Shown here piece by piece: positions 23,859 to 32,558 of a stretch of DNA of 64,000 nucleotides. The notes beneath the pieces are model-generated. The model saw only the letters and a list, made by a program, of their open reading frames with translations, did no database searches and was not told where the DNA came from. A program made the position numbers and the translations under genes. Position 1 is the first letter of the stretch, and every line of letters begins with the position of its first letter. Source of the DNA: Pontibacillus salicampi. GTDB taxonomy: Bacteria > Bacillota > Bacilli > Bacillales > BH030062. The stretch is from assembly GCF_042434395.1 (NCBI RefSeq), contig NZ_JBHLTP010000008.1, positions 1 through 64,000 of the forward strand, given 5' to 3'.

Positions 23859-25643
23859 ATGAGTGAAACGAAAGAAAAGGTGTTTAAAGGCGGAGGCTTT
23901 CTAGTTGAAGATTTAACAGCAGAAGATGTGATTACACCCGAGGATTTCACAGATGAGCATTTGATGATTGGGAAGACAGCAGAGGATTTTGTGCTAGGGG
24001 AAGTTGTACCAAAAATTGATAACCTAGAGAACCATGAATTTGAGCATTCTGTAGCATTGCTTAAGCAAGCGGGGGATCTTGGTCTTTTAGGCGCGGACGT
24101 TCCAGAAGAGTATGGAGGACTAGGATTGGATAAAATTAGTTCTTCACTTATCACAGAAAAATTCTCCCGTGCTGGTGGTTTTTCTGTAACGCATGGGGCT
24201 CACGTAGGTATTGGCTCCTTACCGATTGTGTTTTTCGGTAACGAAGATCAAAAACAAAAGTATCTGCCTATTTTGGCAACAGGTGAAAAGATTGCTGCTT
24301 ATGCGTTAACAGAACCAGGATCAGGATCTGATGCACTTGGAGCGAAAACCACAGCAAAGCTTAATGAAGCAGGTACCCACTATATTCTCAATGGTGAAAA
24401 ACAATGGATTACTAACTCCGCTTTTGCTGACGTATTTGTAGTATATGCCAAAATCGACGGAGATAAATTTACCGCATTTATAGTGGAACGAGAGTACCCT
24501 GGAGTTTCTACTGGACCAGAAGAGAAAAAGATGGGGATAAAGAGTTCCTCCACTAGAACATTAATATTAGAAGATGCGGAAGTACCGGTAGAGAATGTCT
24601 TAGGTGAAATTGGCCGCGGACATGTAATTGCCTTTAACATTTTAAATGTTGGTCGTTATAAGCTGGCTATTGGAGGAGTTGGCGGCTCTAAACGCGCACT
24701 TGAGCTTGCGGTAAAATATACTAATCAGCGTAAACAGTTTAAGACACCAATTTCTCAGTTCCCGCTTACTCAGGAAAAACTAGGGACCATGGCGTCTAAC
24801 ATTTATGCTAATGAAAGCTCCGTTTACCGGACAGTGGGATTGTTTGAACAGCGCATGGGTAAATTATCAGATGAAGAACTAAAAGATGGTAAAGAAGTTG
24901 CCAAAGCTATTGCTGAATATGCTATTGAGTGCTCCCTAACGAAAGTATTTGGAACAGAGCTCCTTGACTATGTTTCTGATGAAGCAGTTCAACTACATGG
25001 CGGCTACGGTTTTATGCAGGAATATGAGGTTGAGCGCCTTTACAGGGATTCACGTATCAATCGGATCTTTGAGGGTACGAATGAAATTAATCGTATGATT
25101 GTGCCTGGAACGTTAATGAAGAAGGCAATGAAGGGTGAACTTCCGTTACTTCAACAGGCTCAAAGTCTGCAAGAGGAACTAATGATGATGATGCCTGAAG
25201 AGCCTGGTGACGGAACGTTAGAGCAGGAGAGATACTTGCTAAGAAATGCGAAAAAAGTAGGGTTATTAGCAGCAGGTCTTGCTGCACAGAAATTCGGCGA
25301 GAAGCTAGAAAATGAGCAAGAGCTTTTAGTAAATATTGCAGATATTGTAGGTGAAATATACAATATGGAATCTGCCCTTCTTCGTACAGAAAAGGCTATC
25401 CAAACGTCTGGAGAAGAAAAGAGCAAGCAGAAGATTCTTATGACAGAAGTGTATATTCAAGAAGCCTTTAACCGAATTGAAGGCCATGCGAAAGAAACGT
25501 TAATTGCAAGTGAAGAAGGTGACACGCTTAGAATGATGCTATCCGCTCTTCGAAAGCTGACACGTCATACTCCAATCAACGTAATCGCGAAAAAACGCCA
25601 GGTTGCTGCTACGGTTATTCAGGAAGAGAAATACGTACTGTAA
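23859..25643 (+). CDS. fadE: Acyl-CoA dehydrogenase FadE
   Basis: 594 residues: N-terminal alpha domain, beta-barrel (AYALTEPGSGSDALG; KQWITNSAFADVF), C-terminal FAD/helical domain (RKQFKTPISQFP; QLHGGYGFMQEYEVERLYRD; RIFEGTNEINR with the catalytic Glu region) and an additional C-terminal ~170-residue helical extension typical of the ~600-residue Bacillus form. Introduces the first double bond in beta-oxidation. RBS AGAGGAGG; last gene of the fad operon, followed by a terminator. Confidence 0.96.
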   Translation: MSETKEKVFKGGGFLVEDLTAEDVITPEDFTDEHLMIGKTAEDFVLGEVVPKIDNLENHEFEHSVALLKQAGDLGLLGADVPEEYGGLGLDKISSSLITEKFSRAGGFSVTHGAHVGIGSLPIVFFGNEDQKQKYLPILATGEKIAAYALTEPGSGSDALGAKTTAKLNEAGTHYILNGEKQWITNSAFADVFVVYAKIDGDKFTAFIVEREYPGVSTGPEEKKMGIKSSSTRTLILEDAEVPVENVLGEIGRGHVIAFNILNVGRYKLAIGGVGGSKRALELAVKYTNQRKQFKTPISQFPLTQEKLGTMASNIYANESSVYRTVGLFEQRMGKLSDEELKDGKEVAKAIAEYAIECSLTKVFGTELLDYVSDEAVQLHGGYGFMQEYEVERLYRDSRINRIFEGTNEINRMIVPGTLMKKAMKGELPLLQQAQSLQEELMMMMPEEPGDGTLEQERYLLRNAKKVGLLAAGLAAQKFGEKLENEQELLVNIADIVGEIYNMESALLRTEKAIQTSGEEKSKQKILMTEVYIQEAFNRIEGHAKETLIASEEGDTLRMMLSALRKLTRHTPINVIAKKRQVAATVIQEEKYVL

Positions 25644-25650
25644 TTGAAGA

Positions 25651-25683
25651 AAAGGGCAGTCTTCCATAGGAGGACTGCTCTTT
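25651..25683 (+). terminator. Terminator of fadNAE
   Basis: 15-bp stem with G-U pairs (aaagggcagtcttcc / ggaggactgctcttt). Confidence 0.85.
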
Positions 25684-25835
25684 AGTTTAACCTAAGCAGG
25701 GAGTGGACCGGTGACATGATGGGGTGCATTTTGGGAAAATGAACATAAGGGTGTTTGAAAAATAATAGCTATGATTAGGACGGGCGGTGTGAATATGATA
25801 AAATAATTGCAAATAGATAAAAGGAGGGGTATTAG

Positions 25836-26192
25836 GTGGCATTATCCTTTTACTGGTACCCGCAATGTGGTACATGTAAAAAAGCCAAGAAATGGCTCGA
25901 TGAGCAAGGTGTAGCGTATGAATCAATACATATTGTCGATCAACCACCTACGAAAGACCAACTACTCACCTTCATGAGAGCGAGTGGTATTCCTGCTAAG
26001 AAGTTCTTTAATACAAGTGGAAAGAAATACAGGGAACTTGGAATGAAGGATAAACTGCAAGATGCCTCAGAGGAACAAATGGCTGAATGGCTCGCTTCAG
26101 ATGGAATGTTAATAAAACGTCCAATTGTGACAGATGGTAATGAGGTAACGGTAGGTTTTAAAGAGGAAACTTTTGAGAATACATGGAAGTAG
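25836..26192 (+). CDS. yusI: ArsC/Spx-family protein YusI
   Basis: 118 residues, thioredoxin-like ArsC family with C-G-T-C at residues 11-14 (YPQCGTCKKA). The C-terminal KRPIVTDGNEVTVGF is the cis-proline region of the fold. Grouped with arsenate-reductase-like/Spx-like proteins; true substrate unknown. GTG start nine bases after AAGGAGG. Same position after fadE and before gcvH as yusI in B. subtilis. Confidence 0.88.
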   Translation: MALSFYWYPQCGTCKKAKKWLDEQGVAYESIHIVDQPPTKDQLLTFMRASGIPAKKFFNTSGKKYRELGMKDKLQDASEEQMAEWLASDGMLIKRPIVTDGNEVTVGFKEETFENTWK

Positions 26193-26265
26193 CAAGCATA
26201 ACATTTGGTTTCTAAAGTTATGTTTAATACATTAATAATGTAATAAGAAAATGGAGGGTTTTAAG

Positions 26266-26649
26266 ATGAGTTTACCAAAAGAGCTATATTATTCCGAGGA
26301 ACACGAATGGGTTAAAGTAGAAGGAGATAAAGTACGAATTGGTATTACCGACCACGCACAATCTGAGCTAGGAGACATCGTATTTGTTGAACTACCAGAA
26401 GTTGGAGACACAATTGAAGCAGATGAACCTTTTGGTAGCGTTGAATCTGTTAAAACAGTTTCTGAACTTTATGCTCCATTAAACGGTAAAGTTGTTGGCG
26501 TAAACGAAGAATTAGACGACAGTCCAGAATTTGTAAACGAAGCTCCCTATGATAAAGCATGGATGATTATCGTTGAACCAAATGATATGGGAGAGCTGGA
26601 ACAGTTAATGAACTCTGATCAGTATCAAGCAATGGTGGAAGAAGATTAA
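26266..26649 (+). CDS. gcvH: Glycine cleavage system H protein
   Basis: 127 residues, lipoyl-domain fold. Lipoylated Lys63 lies in GSVESVKTVSELYAP. It carries the aminomethyl intermediate in glycine cleavage and in Bacillus also serves as a lipoyl relay. An in-frame ATG five codons upstream overlaps the ribosome site GGAGGG; the ATG at 26266 has seven-base spacing. No other gcv genes and no glycine riboswitch nearby. Confidence 0.97.
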   Translation: MSLPKELYYSEEHEWVKVEGDKVRIGITDHAQSELGDIVFVELPEVGDTIEADEPFGSVESVKTVSELYAPLNGKVVGVNEELDDSPEFVNEAPYDKAWMIIVEPNDMGELEQLMNSDQYQAMVEED

Positions 26650-26699
26650 TTCATACATTTGCTACTTAGGGACACCCTATAAATAAGGGGTGATTACCT

Positions 26700-26882
26700 A
26701 TGGACTTAAAAAGTCGCCGTCTTCATGAGCAGAAGAAGACGAAGAAAAATAATCAATTACACCAGTCACAGCCATCTCTAGATTCTAAGCTTGGCCAGAA
26801 TCAGGAAAGCTTTAGAGGAACATCAGATCCAGCAAAAGTTCGTCAATATGTAGATTGTGATGATGAGAATGGTTGGTGCTAA
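26700..26882 (+). CDS. Hypothetical 60-residue protein with Cys-containing tail
   Basis: I do not recognise a family. Very basic, Gln/Lys-rich N-terminal half (LKSRRLHEQKKTKKNN) and an acidic C-terminus ending DCDDENGWC. It has a plausible ribosome site (AGGGGTG), lies 50 bp after gcvH and ends 12 bp before a terminator. Occupies the position of yusG in B. subtilis; homology not established. Confidence 0.6.
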   Translation: MDLKSRRLHEQKKTKKNNQLHQSQPSLDSKLGQNQESFRGTSDPAKVRQYVDCDDENGWC

Positions 26883-26894
26883 TATTCTGAAGGT

Positions 26895-26920
26895 GGCAGT
26901 GGGAAATCCCACTGCCCTTT
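26895..26920 (+). terminator. Rho-independent terminator
   Basis: 9-bp perfect stem ggcagtggg / cccactgcc, aaat loop, short T-rich tail. Confidence 0.8.
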
Positions 26921-27056
26921 CTGTATAATGAAGTGAATACTCTGCATTCTCGTTTAAGCTTCTAATTTTTGGTCCAATAATATGTAATTTCTAATGGAAT
27001 AATTGCGCTAGCTATCATAAACTAAAGAAAAGAGAATGCAGGAACAGGTGATGTAT

Positions 27057-27407
27057 ATGGCAGATGTGGAGAAAGTCATTATTGTGGAAGGTAGAACCGA
27101 TAAGCAGCAGATTAAGAAAGTAGTTAATGAAGATGTGGAGATTATATGCACGAATGGCACATTAGGAATTGAACGTTTAGAAGAATTGATCTTCGAACAT
27201 GATCTCGATAACAAGTATGTGTATATTCTAGTAGATGAAGATGATTCCGGTCACAAATTAAGAAAACAGCTGTCTTTCGAGTTACCACATGCTGAACACA
27301 TTTATGTTGATAAATCATTTAGAGAAGTAGCAGCAACACCTGAGCCAGAACTAGCTTCTGCGCTTGTAAGCAGGAGCATATCTGTTGATCCAATCTTTTT
27401 AACGTAA
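27057..27407 (+). CDS. yusF: Toprim-domain protein YusF
   Basis: 116 residues; a stand-alone Toprim fold: conserved Glu in KVIIVEGRTDKQ and the DxD-like VDEDDSGHKLR motif. Related to the Toprim part of ribonuclease M5, so a nucleic-acid role is likely but unproven. Three in-frame ATGs exist (27036, 27051, 27057); AGGTGA at 27046-27051 and the domain boundary favour 27057. 14 bp before the thioredoxin-like gene. Confidence 0.85.
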   Translation: MADVEKVIIVEGRTDKQQIKKVVNEDVEIICTNGTLGIERLEELIFEHDLDNKYVYILVDEDDSGHKLRKQLSFELPHAEHIYVDKSFREVAATPEPELASALVSRSISVDPIFLT

Positions 27408-27421
27408 ATAGGTGATATAGA

Positions 27422-27736
27422 ATGCAGGAAATGGAAGATAATCCTCTTCAAATATTAGATGAGCAGTCCTCTACTTATACCATGACGTTTATATACAGTC
27501 CGTTTTGTGGGACGTGCCATGTAGCCAGAAGGATGTTGGATACATTAGAAGCAGCTAAGCAGCACACGTTATTTAACGAGTTGAATGCATCGTACCATCC
27601 CGCATTTATGGGAGATTTTCAAATAGAAAGTGTCCCTTGCTTGTTAATCACAAAAGGAACAGAACTGCAGGAGAAAGTATATGCGTTTCAATCTGTACCG
27701 TACCTGTTAGAGATAGTATCTAGATATAAGTATTGA
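27422..27736 (+). CDS. yusE: Thioredoxin-family protein YusE
   Basis: 104 residues, thioredoxin fold with C-G-T-C at residues 29-32 (SPFCGTCHVA) and the cis-Pro motif in IESVPCLLIT. Cytosolic; no signal peptide. ATG preceded by AGGTGAT. Cotranscribed with yusF and followed by a strong hairpin. Confidence 0.88.
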   Translation: MQEMEDNPLQILDEQSSTYTMTFIYSPFCGTCHVARRMLDTLEAAKQHTLFNELNASYHPAFMGDFQIESVPCLLITKGTELQEKVYAFQSVPYLLEIVSRYKY

Positions 27737-27772
27737 GAACACCCCCATGCGAAATATTGCATGGGGGTGTTC
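27737..27772. terminator. Strong hairpin, probable terminator
   Basis: 14-bp perfect stem gaacacccccatgc / gcatgggggtgttc with an 8-nt AT loop. The T-run is poor, so it may instead stabilise the transcript. Confidence 0.65.
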
Positions 27773-27874
27773 GACAATATTTATTATTTCTCGGGAAATA
27801 CTTCGACAGAAATTGTGTCTATTACCTGTTACCATAAGAGAAAATATTGCTCTATGAACACAGGGGGTGTGTTG

Positions 27875-28204
27875 ATGGATAAAGAAGTATTACAGAATTG
27901 GGTTGAGCGTATAGAATCACGATCTGACCTTTTTCCTCTAGTTATGGATAAAACATTATCTGTAGCCTTCTTTAGTGGTGAAGAACAGCTGTTTGTTATA
28001 TTTACAAATGGTTCTTGTATTACATCCACATCTGCACCAAATCAATTAGATATCATGATTGAAGCAAAACCATTCATTCTTAAAGACATATGGCAGGGGA
28101 CTTGTAGGTTATTGAGTGTCCCTAATCATTTAATTAAAATGAATGGCAGTTATAAAAACTTACTGTGGATAGAATCTCTCTTCCATTTGGCTAGACCATT
28201 ATAA
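27875..28204 (+). CDS. yusD: SCP2-like protein (YusD type)
   Basis: 109 residues from the chosen ATG. The alternating strand/helix pattern (LSVAFFSGEEQLFVIFTNGS, then DIMIEAKPFILKDIWQGTCR) resembles the small SCP2/sterol-carrier-like fold of YusD; the family is weakly characterised. The open frame extends upstream across the terminator; the ATG at 27875, eight bases after AGGGGG, is chosen. The 3' end overlaps the convergent TlpA-like gene by 6 bp. Confidence 0.7.
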   Translation: MDKEVLQNWVERIESRSDLFPLVMDKTLSVAFFSGEEQLFVIFTNGSCITSTSAPNQLDIMIEAKPFILKDIWQGTCRLLSVPNHLIKMNGSYKNLLWIESLFHLARPL

Positions 28205-28615
28205 TAATTTATTTCCAATGGCTTGGACAATATCCATCATGTTGGCTTTGTCACCAAACTGTTCTACGAGTTCTCCTTGCTTATTAATGAGGACTGTAGT
28301 CGGAACACCTTGACACTGATACACATCATACGTTTTTCTCCCATCATCTAGCAGTGTAAGTTGTGACAAATACTTATTAGCATAAGTGATGCCAGCCTGC
28401 TCATCTCGTTCTCGTCCTACTACATTTATTGTTATCATTTCGACGTTGTCATGATCCATGGAATCATACAATTGCTCCTTTTTCGGTAAATCACGAGCAC
28501 TGTCTGGACACCAGGAGGCCCAAAACGTAAGGATTACATGCTTGCCACGGAAGTCCTCTAAATGGTGAAATCGCCCATCTATAGATTGCAGCTCAAATGT
28601 CGGTGCTTTTTTCAT
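28199..28615 (-). CDS. TlpA-like thioredoxin-fold protein with C-P-D-S active site
   Basis: 138 residues, AhpC/TSA-Redoxin fold: APTFELQSIDG, HVILTFWASWCPDSARD, and the cis-Pro GVPTTVLINKQG. The usual WCPxC has become Cys36-Pro-Asp-Ser39, so it can only act as a monothiol enzyme. No signal peptide from the ATG at 28615 (GGAAGG upstream); the longer frame adds an implausible N-terminus. Monocistronic and convergent with the SCP2-like gene. Confidence 0.8.
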   Translation of the reverse strand: MKKAPTFELQSIDGRFHHLEDFRGKHVILTFWASWCPDSARDLPKKEQLYDSMDHDNVEMITINVVGRERDEQAGITYANKYLSQLTLLDDGRKTYDVYQCQGVPTTVLINKQGELVEQFGDKANMMDIVQAIGNKLL

Positions 28616-28781
28616 GTACACCACCTTCCTTCCATTAAATATACCTATACATGGCATCATAGCACATGTATCTTTGTATGCTAAATAATTCATATTTTCT
28701 TATATAGTGCTAATGCATATGTACTATAGTATATAATGTGTACAAATTGCTAAGTGGTTATAAAATTTTTAGGTAAAAGGA

Positions 28782-28810
28782 TTGACCGTTCCAAAGTACC
28801 ATGCTAGAAT
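28782..28810 (+). promoter_or_regulatory. Promoter of the S-box-metNPQ unit
   Basis: TTGACC (28782-28787), 17-bp spacer, TAGAAT (28805-28810). Confidence 0.75.
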
Positions 28811-28856
28811 GTGAAATAGAAATCGACGGATTAGTACGTTAATTGAATAAAGAAAG

Positions 28857-29019
28857 CTCTTATTACGAGAGGCGGAGGGACTGGCCCTATGAAGCCCGGC
28901 AACCATCAAACCTAGTTTGAAAGGTGCCAAATCCTGCTAAGTTGGATGACTTAGAAAAATAAGAGGACGAATCTACGCTTATATAAGCCTTTCTGTCCTC
29001 TTGACAGAAAGGTTTTTTT
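28857..29019 (+). ncRNA. S-box (SAM-I) riboswitch with terminator
   Basis: The aptamer spans about 28857-28965: P1 strands ctcttatt...aataagag, the conserved gaggcggagggactggccc and gaagcccggcaacc blocks, and ggtgccaaatcctgc. Terminator cctttctgtc / gacagaaagg (28988-28997, 29003-29012) plus seven T. The aptamer's 3' P1 strand continues aagaggac (28961-28968), which can pair with gtcctctt (28995-29002), forming the anti-terminator. Shuts off methionine uptake when SAM is high. Confidence 0.95.
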
Positions 29020-29104
29020 GTTAGCAAATACCGTTGATGGAATAGATTGAAACAAAAAACCAAGTATAATTATGAGTTTAGTCTATAAAGGAGGAAGGTC
29101 AGCC

Positions 29105-30133
29105 GTGATATCTATTAAGAATCTACAAAAGGTATTTACATCTAGTAGCGGCAGCGTCCAAGCGGTTGATGACGTAAGTCTTGATATTGAGAAAGGCGAA
29201 ATTTATGGGGTAATAGGATATAGTGGTGCAGGTAAAAGTACCTTTATCCGTTTATTAAATCGTCTAGAGGATCCAACTAGTGGGGAAGTTATCATCGACG
29301 GTCAAGATATCGCCAAGTTGAGAAATGGACAGCTTCGAAAGGCAAGACAAGAAATTGGCATGATATATCAACATTTTAATTTATTATGGTCAAGAACGGT
29401 AAAAGATAATATTGCTTTTCCACTGGAAATCGCAAAGGTTCCCAAAGCCGAGATAAACAAACGCGTTCAGGAGCTAATTGATCTTGTAGGACTTTCAGGC
29501 AGAGAAGACTACTTTCCTTCTCAATTGAGTGGAGGGCAAAAGCAAAGAGTTGGTATAGCTCGTGCCCTTGCCAATAACCCCAAGGTGCTGCTTTGCGATG
29601 AAGCTACTTCCGCGTTAGATCCTGAAACAACAGATTCCATTCTGAACTTGCTGACTGATATTAATAAGCAGCTAGGTTTAACCATTATACTCATTACGCA
29701 TGAAATGCATGTCATTAGCAAAATCTCCAATCGAGTAGCCGTCATGGAGGGTGGGCAAGTAGTGGAAGAAGGAGATGTTCTAGAAGTTTTTCGTCATCCG
29801 AAACAGAAGGTGACTAAACGATTTGTCCAACAAGTTATGGGAGATAAGGAACAGGATGACGCTTTAGAAGCAATTGTAGCCGAATATGAGAGTGGTACAG
29901 TATTGAGATTACATTTCGTTGGCGAGAAAACTAACCAAGCTGTTATTAGTGAGGTCGCCAAACAATACCCTGTCGCTGTTAATATTCTTCAAGGTAAAAT
30001 AACGCAGACACAAAAAGGCGCATACGGTACGCTTGTAGTTCACCTTACAGGGGACGATGATGATATACAAAAAGCAATTCAATACATCTCAGAAACATCG
30101 GTAGAAGTAGAGGTGAATCCAAATGTGGAGTAA
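29105..30133 (+). CDS. metN: Methionine ABC transporter ATP-binding protein MetN
   Basis: 342 residues. Walker A GYSGAGKST, signature LSGGQKQR, Walker B VLLCDEATSALD, and the C-terminal NIL regulatory domain (from ~265) that senses methionine. GTG start ten bases after AAGGAGG gives the family length (B. subtilis MetN is 341); the earlier in-frame ATG at 29072 has no ribosome site. Overlaps metP by 11 bp. Confidence 0.97.
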   Translation: MISIKNLQKVFTSSSGSVQAVDDVSLDIEKGEIYGVIGYSGAGKSTFIRLLNRLEDPTSGEVIIDGQDIAKLRNGQLRKARQEIGMIYQHFNLLWSRTVKDNIAFPLEIAKVPKAEINKRVQELIDLVGLSGREDYFPSQLSGGQKQRVGIARALANNPKVLLCDEATSALDPETTDSILNLLTDINKQLGLTIILITHEMHVISKISNRVAVMEGGQVVEEGDVLEVFRHPKQKVTKRFVQQVMGDKEQDDALEAIVAEYESGTVLRLHFVGEKTNQAVISEVAKQYPVAVNILQGKITQTQKGAYGTLVVHLTGDDDDIQKAIQYISETSVEVEVNPNVE

Positions 30134-30791
30134 GTTATTTCCTAACGTAGTTGGTCAGGAATTGTGGGATGCGACGAAGGAAACCCTGTATATGACTGGG
30201 ATTTCAGTGCTAGGAACTTTCATTTTAGGTATATTATTGGGGTTATTATTATATTTGACAACGAAGAACGGAATTTGGGCTAACAAGCCACTTCATTTTA
30301 TTGTTTCAACCATTGTCAATGTTTTTAGAGCTATCCCGTTTATCATTCTCATTTTGCTGTTATTCCCATTCACTGATTTCTTAATAGGTACCATTAGAGG
30401 TCCAAATGCTGCTTTACCGGCGTTAATTATTGGAGCTTCTCCGTTCTATGGAAGGCTTGTAGAAATCGCCTTGCGGGAAGTGGATAAAGGAGTCATCGAG
30501 GCAGCGAAAGGGATGGGTGCGAAAACATCAACGATAGTTTTCAAAGTATTACTCCCAGAATCTATGCCAGCTCTTATTTCAGGAATCACGGTGACAGCTA
30601 TTAATTTAATTAGCTTCTCCGCGATGGCAGGTGTCATCGGTGCTGGTGGACTTGGTGATTTAGCCTATCTAAAAGGCTTCCAGCGCTGGGACTTTGATGT
30701 AGTACTTGTAAGTACGTTCCTTATTGTGCTTATAGTGTTTTTATTTCAATTCATCGGAGATTCTATTTCTAATAAATTAGATAAACGATAA
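30123..30791 (+). CDS. metP: Methionine ABC transporter permease MetP
   Basis: 222 residues, five membrane segments; MetI-family signature EAAKGMGAKTSTIVFKVLLP and the initial ELWDATKETLYMTGISVLG. Forms the translocation channel with MetN. Overlaps the end of metN by 11 bp, so translationally coupled. Confidence 0.96.
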   Translation: MWSKLFPNVVGQELWDATKETLYMTGISVLGTFILGILLGLLLYLTTKNGIWANKPLHFIVSTIVNVFRAIPFIILILLLFPFTDFLIGTIRGPNAALPALIIGASPFYGRLVEIALREVDKGVIEAAKGMGAKTSTIVFKVLLPESMPALISGITVTAINLISFSAMAGVIGAGGLGDLAYLKGFQRWDFDVVLVSTFLIVLIVFLFQFIGDSISNKLDKR

Positions 30792-30810
30792 TAAAAGGAG
30801 AGAGTATAGG

Positions 30811-31653
30811 ATGAAAAAAATTCTTACCGTATTGATTAGTTCCTTATTCATTTTAGTCTTAGCAGCTTGTGGAACATCTGGAGAGTCCTCAGAAGGAGGA
30901 GACAGCTCTTCAGAAGAAACAAAGAAGGTGACTGTTGGCGCATCCAGCACGCCACACGCTGAAATTCTGGAAGAAGCAAAACCGGTGCTTGCAGACAAGG
31001 GCGTGGAGTTGGACATTCAAACATACCAAGACTATATTTTACCGAATAAAGATTTAGAAGGTGGAGAAATTGATGCTAACTTCTTTCAGCACACTCCATA
31101 TCTAGAGGATCAGAAAGAAGAGTTTGGATATGAGTTTGTAAGTTTAGGTAAAGTGCACATCGAACCTATGGGAGTATATTCCAAAAATATTGAAAGTGTA
31201 GAAGACATAAAAGAAGGAACAGAAGTGATCATGAGTCGTTCCGTCGCAGACCATGGTCGAATCCTTTCTTTGTTTGAATCCAAAGACCTTATTGAATTAA
31301 AAGAAGGCGTAAGTAAGAAAAATGCAAAAATAGAAGATATCGCTAAAAACCCAAAAAATCTTCAGTTCTCGGCTGATGTTGATGCAGGGCTGCTTCCTCA
31401 GAACTATGAGCGTGAAGAAGATTCCTTAGTTGCCATCAACACAAATTATGCTATCGAAGCAGGCCTTAACCCGAAGGAAGATTCCTTATTTATGGAAGGC
31501 TCTGAGTCTCCGTATGCAAACCTATTAGTTACGACTTCTGACAACAAAGATAATGAAGCATTACAGAAAGTATTAGAAGTGCTTCAATCGGAGGAAATTG
31601 CTTCCTTTATTGAAGAAAAATATAACGGGGCCGTAGTCCCGGTTAGTGAATAA
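30811..31653 (+). CDS. metQ: Methionine-binding lipoprotein MetQ
   Basis: 280 residues. Lipobox LAAC with lipidated Cys20, Ser/Glu linker, then a NLPA-family fold (VTVGASSTPHAEILEEAKPVL; ANFFQHTPYLEDQ; ATNYAIEAG-type segment NTNYAIEAGLNP). Delivers methionine to MetNP. RBS AAAGGAGAG, 19 bp after metP. Confidence 0.96.
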   Translation: MKKILTVLISSLFILVLAACGTSGESSEGGDSSSEETKKVTVGASSTPHAEILEEAKPVLADKGVELDIQTYQDYILPNKDLEGGEIDANFFQHTPYLEDQKEEFGYEFVSLGKVHIEPMGVYSKNIESVEDIKEGTEVIMSRSVADHGRILSLFESKDLIELKEGVSKKNAKIEDIAKNPKNLQFSADVDAGLLPQNYEREEDSLVAINTNYAIEAGLNPKEDSLFMEGSESPYANLLVTTSDNKDNEALQKVLEVLQSEEIASFIEEKYNGAVVPVSE

Positions 31654-31734
31654 ACAATTTTTCCCTCTATGGATAGAAGATGGTGTGCTGGTCATACTAT
31701 CGTTAGATAAATTCTATCCTGGAGGGATTTTTTT

Positions 31735-32106
31735 ATGGAACAACAACATCAACCAAAAAGTACAACAGAGCAGGCTTTATTTCATTACAAACATGGCATG
31801 GGAGTATTTGAGAAGCAAATGCCGGATGTAGCGCATCAATTTAATCAATTTACAGAAGCATGTTTTACAGAAGGTACATTGTCCCAAAAGGAAAAACAAC
31901 TCATTGCACTAGGTATAAGTGTAGTTGCTCAGGATGAGTATTGTATGATTTATCATACAAAAGGATGCTTAGATCAAGGGGCAACACAAGAAGAGATGAT
32001 GGAAGCATGTGGAGTAGCGGCTGCATTCGGTGGCGGTGCTGCATTAAGTCAAGCAGTTACCTTAGTACAGGAAAGCATCGACGAAATGCAACAATATAAG
32101 CAATAA
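31735..32106 (+). CDS. yurZ: Carboxymuconolactone decarboxylase-like protein YurZ
   Basis: 123 residues, AhpD-like helical fold: FTEACFTEGTLSQKEKQLIA and the EYCMIYHTKGCLDQG segment, where a Cys and His resemble but do not perfectly reproduce the AhpD CxxC site. Possibly a peroxide/alkylhydroperoxidase-type redox protein. RBS GGAGGG. Located between metQ and the suf operon as in B. subtilis. Confidence 0.88.
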   Translation: MEQQHQPKSTTEQALFHYKHGMGVFEKQMPDVAHQFNQFTEACFTEGTLSQKEKQLIALGISVVAQDEYCMIYHTKGCLDQGATQEEMMEACGVAAAFGGGAALSQAVTLVQESIDEMQQYKQ

Positions 32107-32230
32107 TCTGAAATCATGAATAATAAGCAGTAAATGAGAGTATTTGCGATGAATTGTAGGAAGGGAAAAGGTAATAGTTCAGTTGGAAATATTTCTCTTG
32201 CGCAGAGGGGAAAATAGGTTTAAATGCCTT

Positions 32231-32259
32231 TTGTAGGGGTAATTCCTCTGTGGTAGACT
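32231..32259 (+). promoter_or_regulatory. Candidate promoter of a short gene
   Basis: TTGTAG (32231-32236), 17-bp spacer, TAGACT (32254-32259), followed after 31 bp by AAGGGAAGG. Confidence 0.5.
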
Positions 32260-32323
32260 AAAAGGCGTAAATAATTGATATTAATTCTGAAGGGAAGGAT
32301 TCACTATTAGTGACCAACTGAAC

Positions 32324-32494
32324 TTGAATTACACAAGTGAAATGGAGAAAGCAATGCATCAATCGCATGGCATTGGCTACGAGCAGTATAGCCGTTGTGT
32401 TGACTCCCGTTTGAAAGTGGAGCAGCGTCGTCAAGAGGACTTTAAAGCAGGCCAACGGATCGTAGCAGAAGTGGACCGACTCATTCATCGTTAA
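32324..32494 (+). CDS. Hypothetical small basic protein (start uncertain)
   Basis: 56 codons from a TTG. The readable product includes MEKAMHQSHGIGYEQYSR and ends DRLIHR; helical, Arg/Gln-rich, with sensible codon use. The frame is open from 32291; the strong ribosome-like AAGGGAAGG at 32290-32298 sits before an ATT at 32306, with TTG at 32324 and ATG at 32342 as alternatives. A promoter upstream and a terminator 35 bp downstream support transcription. No family recognised. Confidence 0.5.
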   Translation: MNYTSEMEKAMHQSHGIGYEQYSRCVDSRLKVEQRRQEDFKAGQRIVAEVDRLIHR

Positions 32495-32528
32495 TTAATA
32501 CAACAAAGAGAATAAAAATATAAAAGCT

Positions 32529-32558
32529 AGGCGAAATGATTATTCATTTCGCCTTTTT
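32529..32558 (+). terminator. Rho-independent terminator
   Basis: 11-bp perfect stem aggcgaaatga / tcatttcgcct, 4-nt loop, T-run. Confidence 0.88.

Noticed and set aside
26193..26265. Glycine riboswitch before gcvH
   Set aside because: Only 70 bp of AT-rich sequence with none of the conserved aptamer elements.
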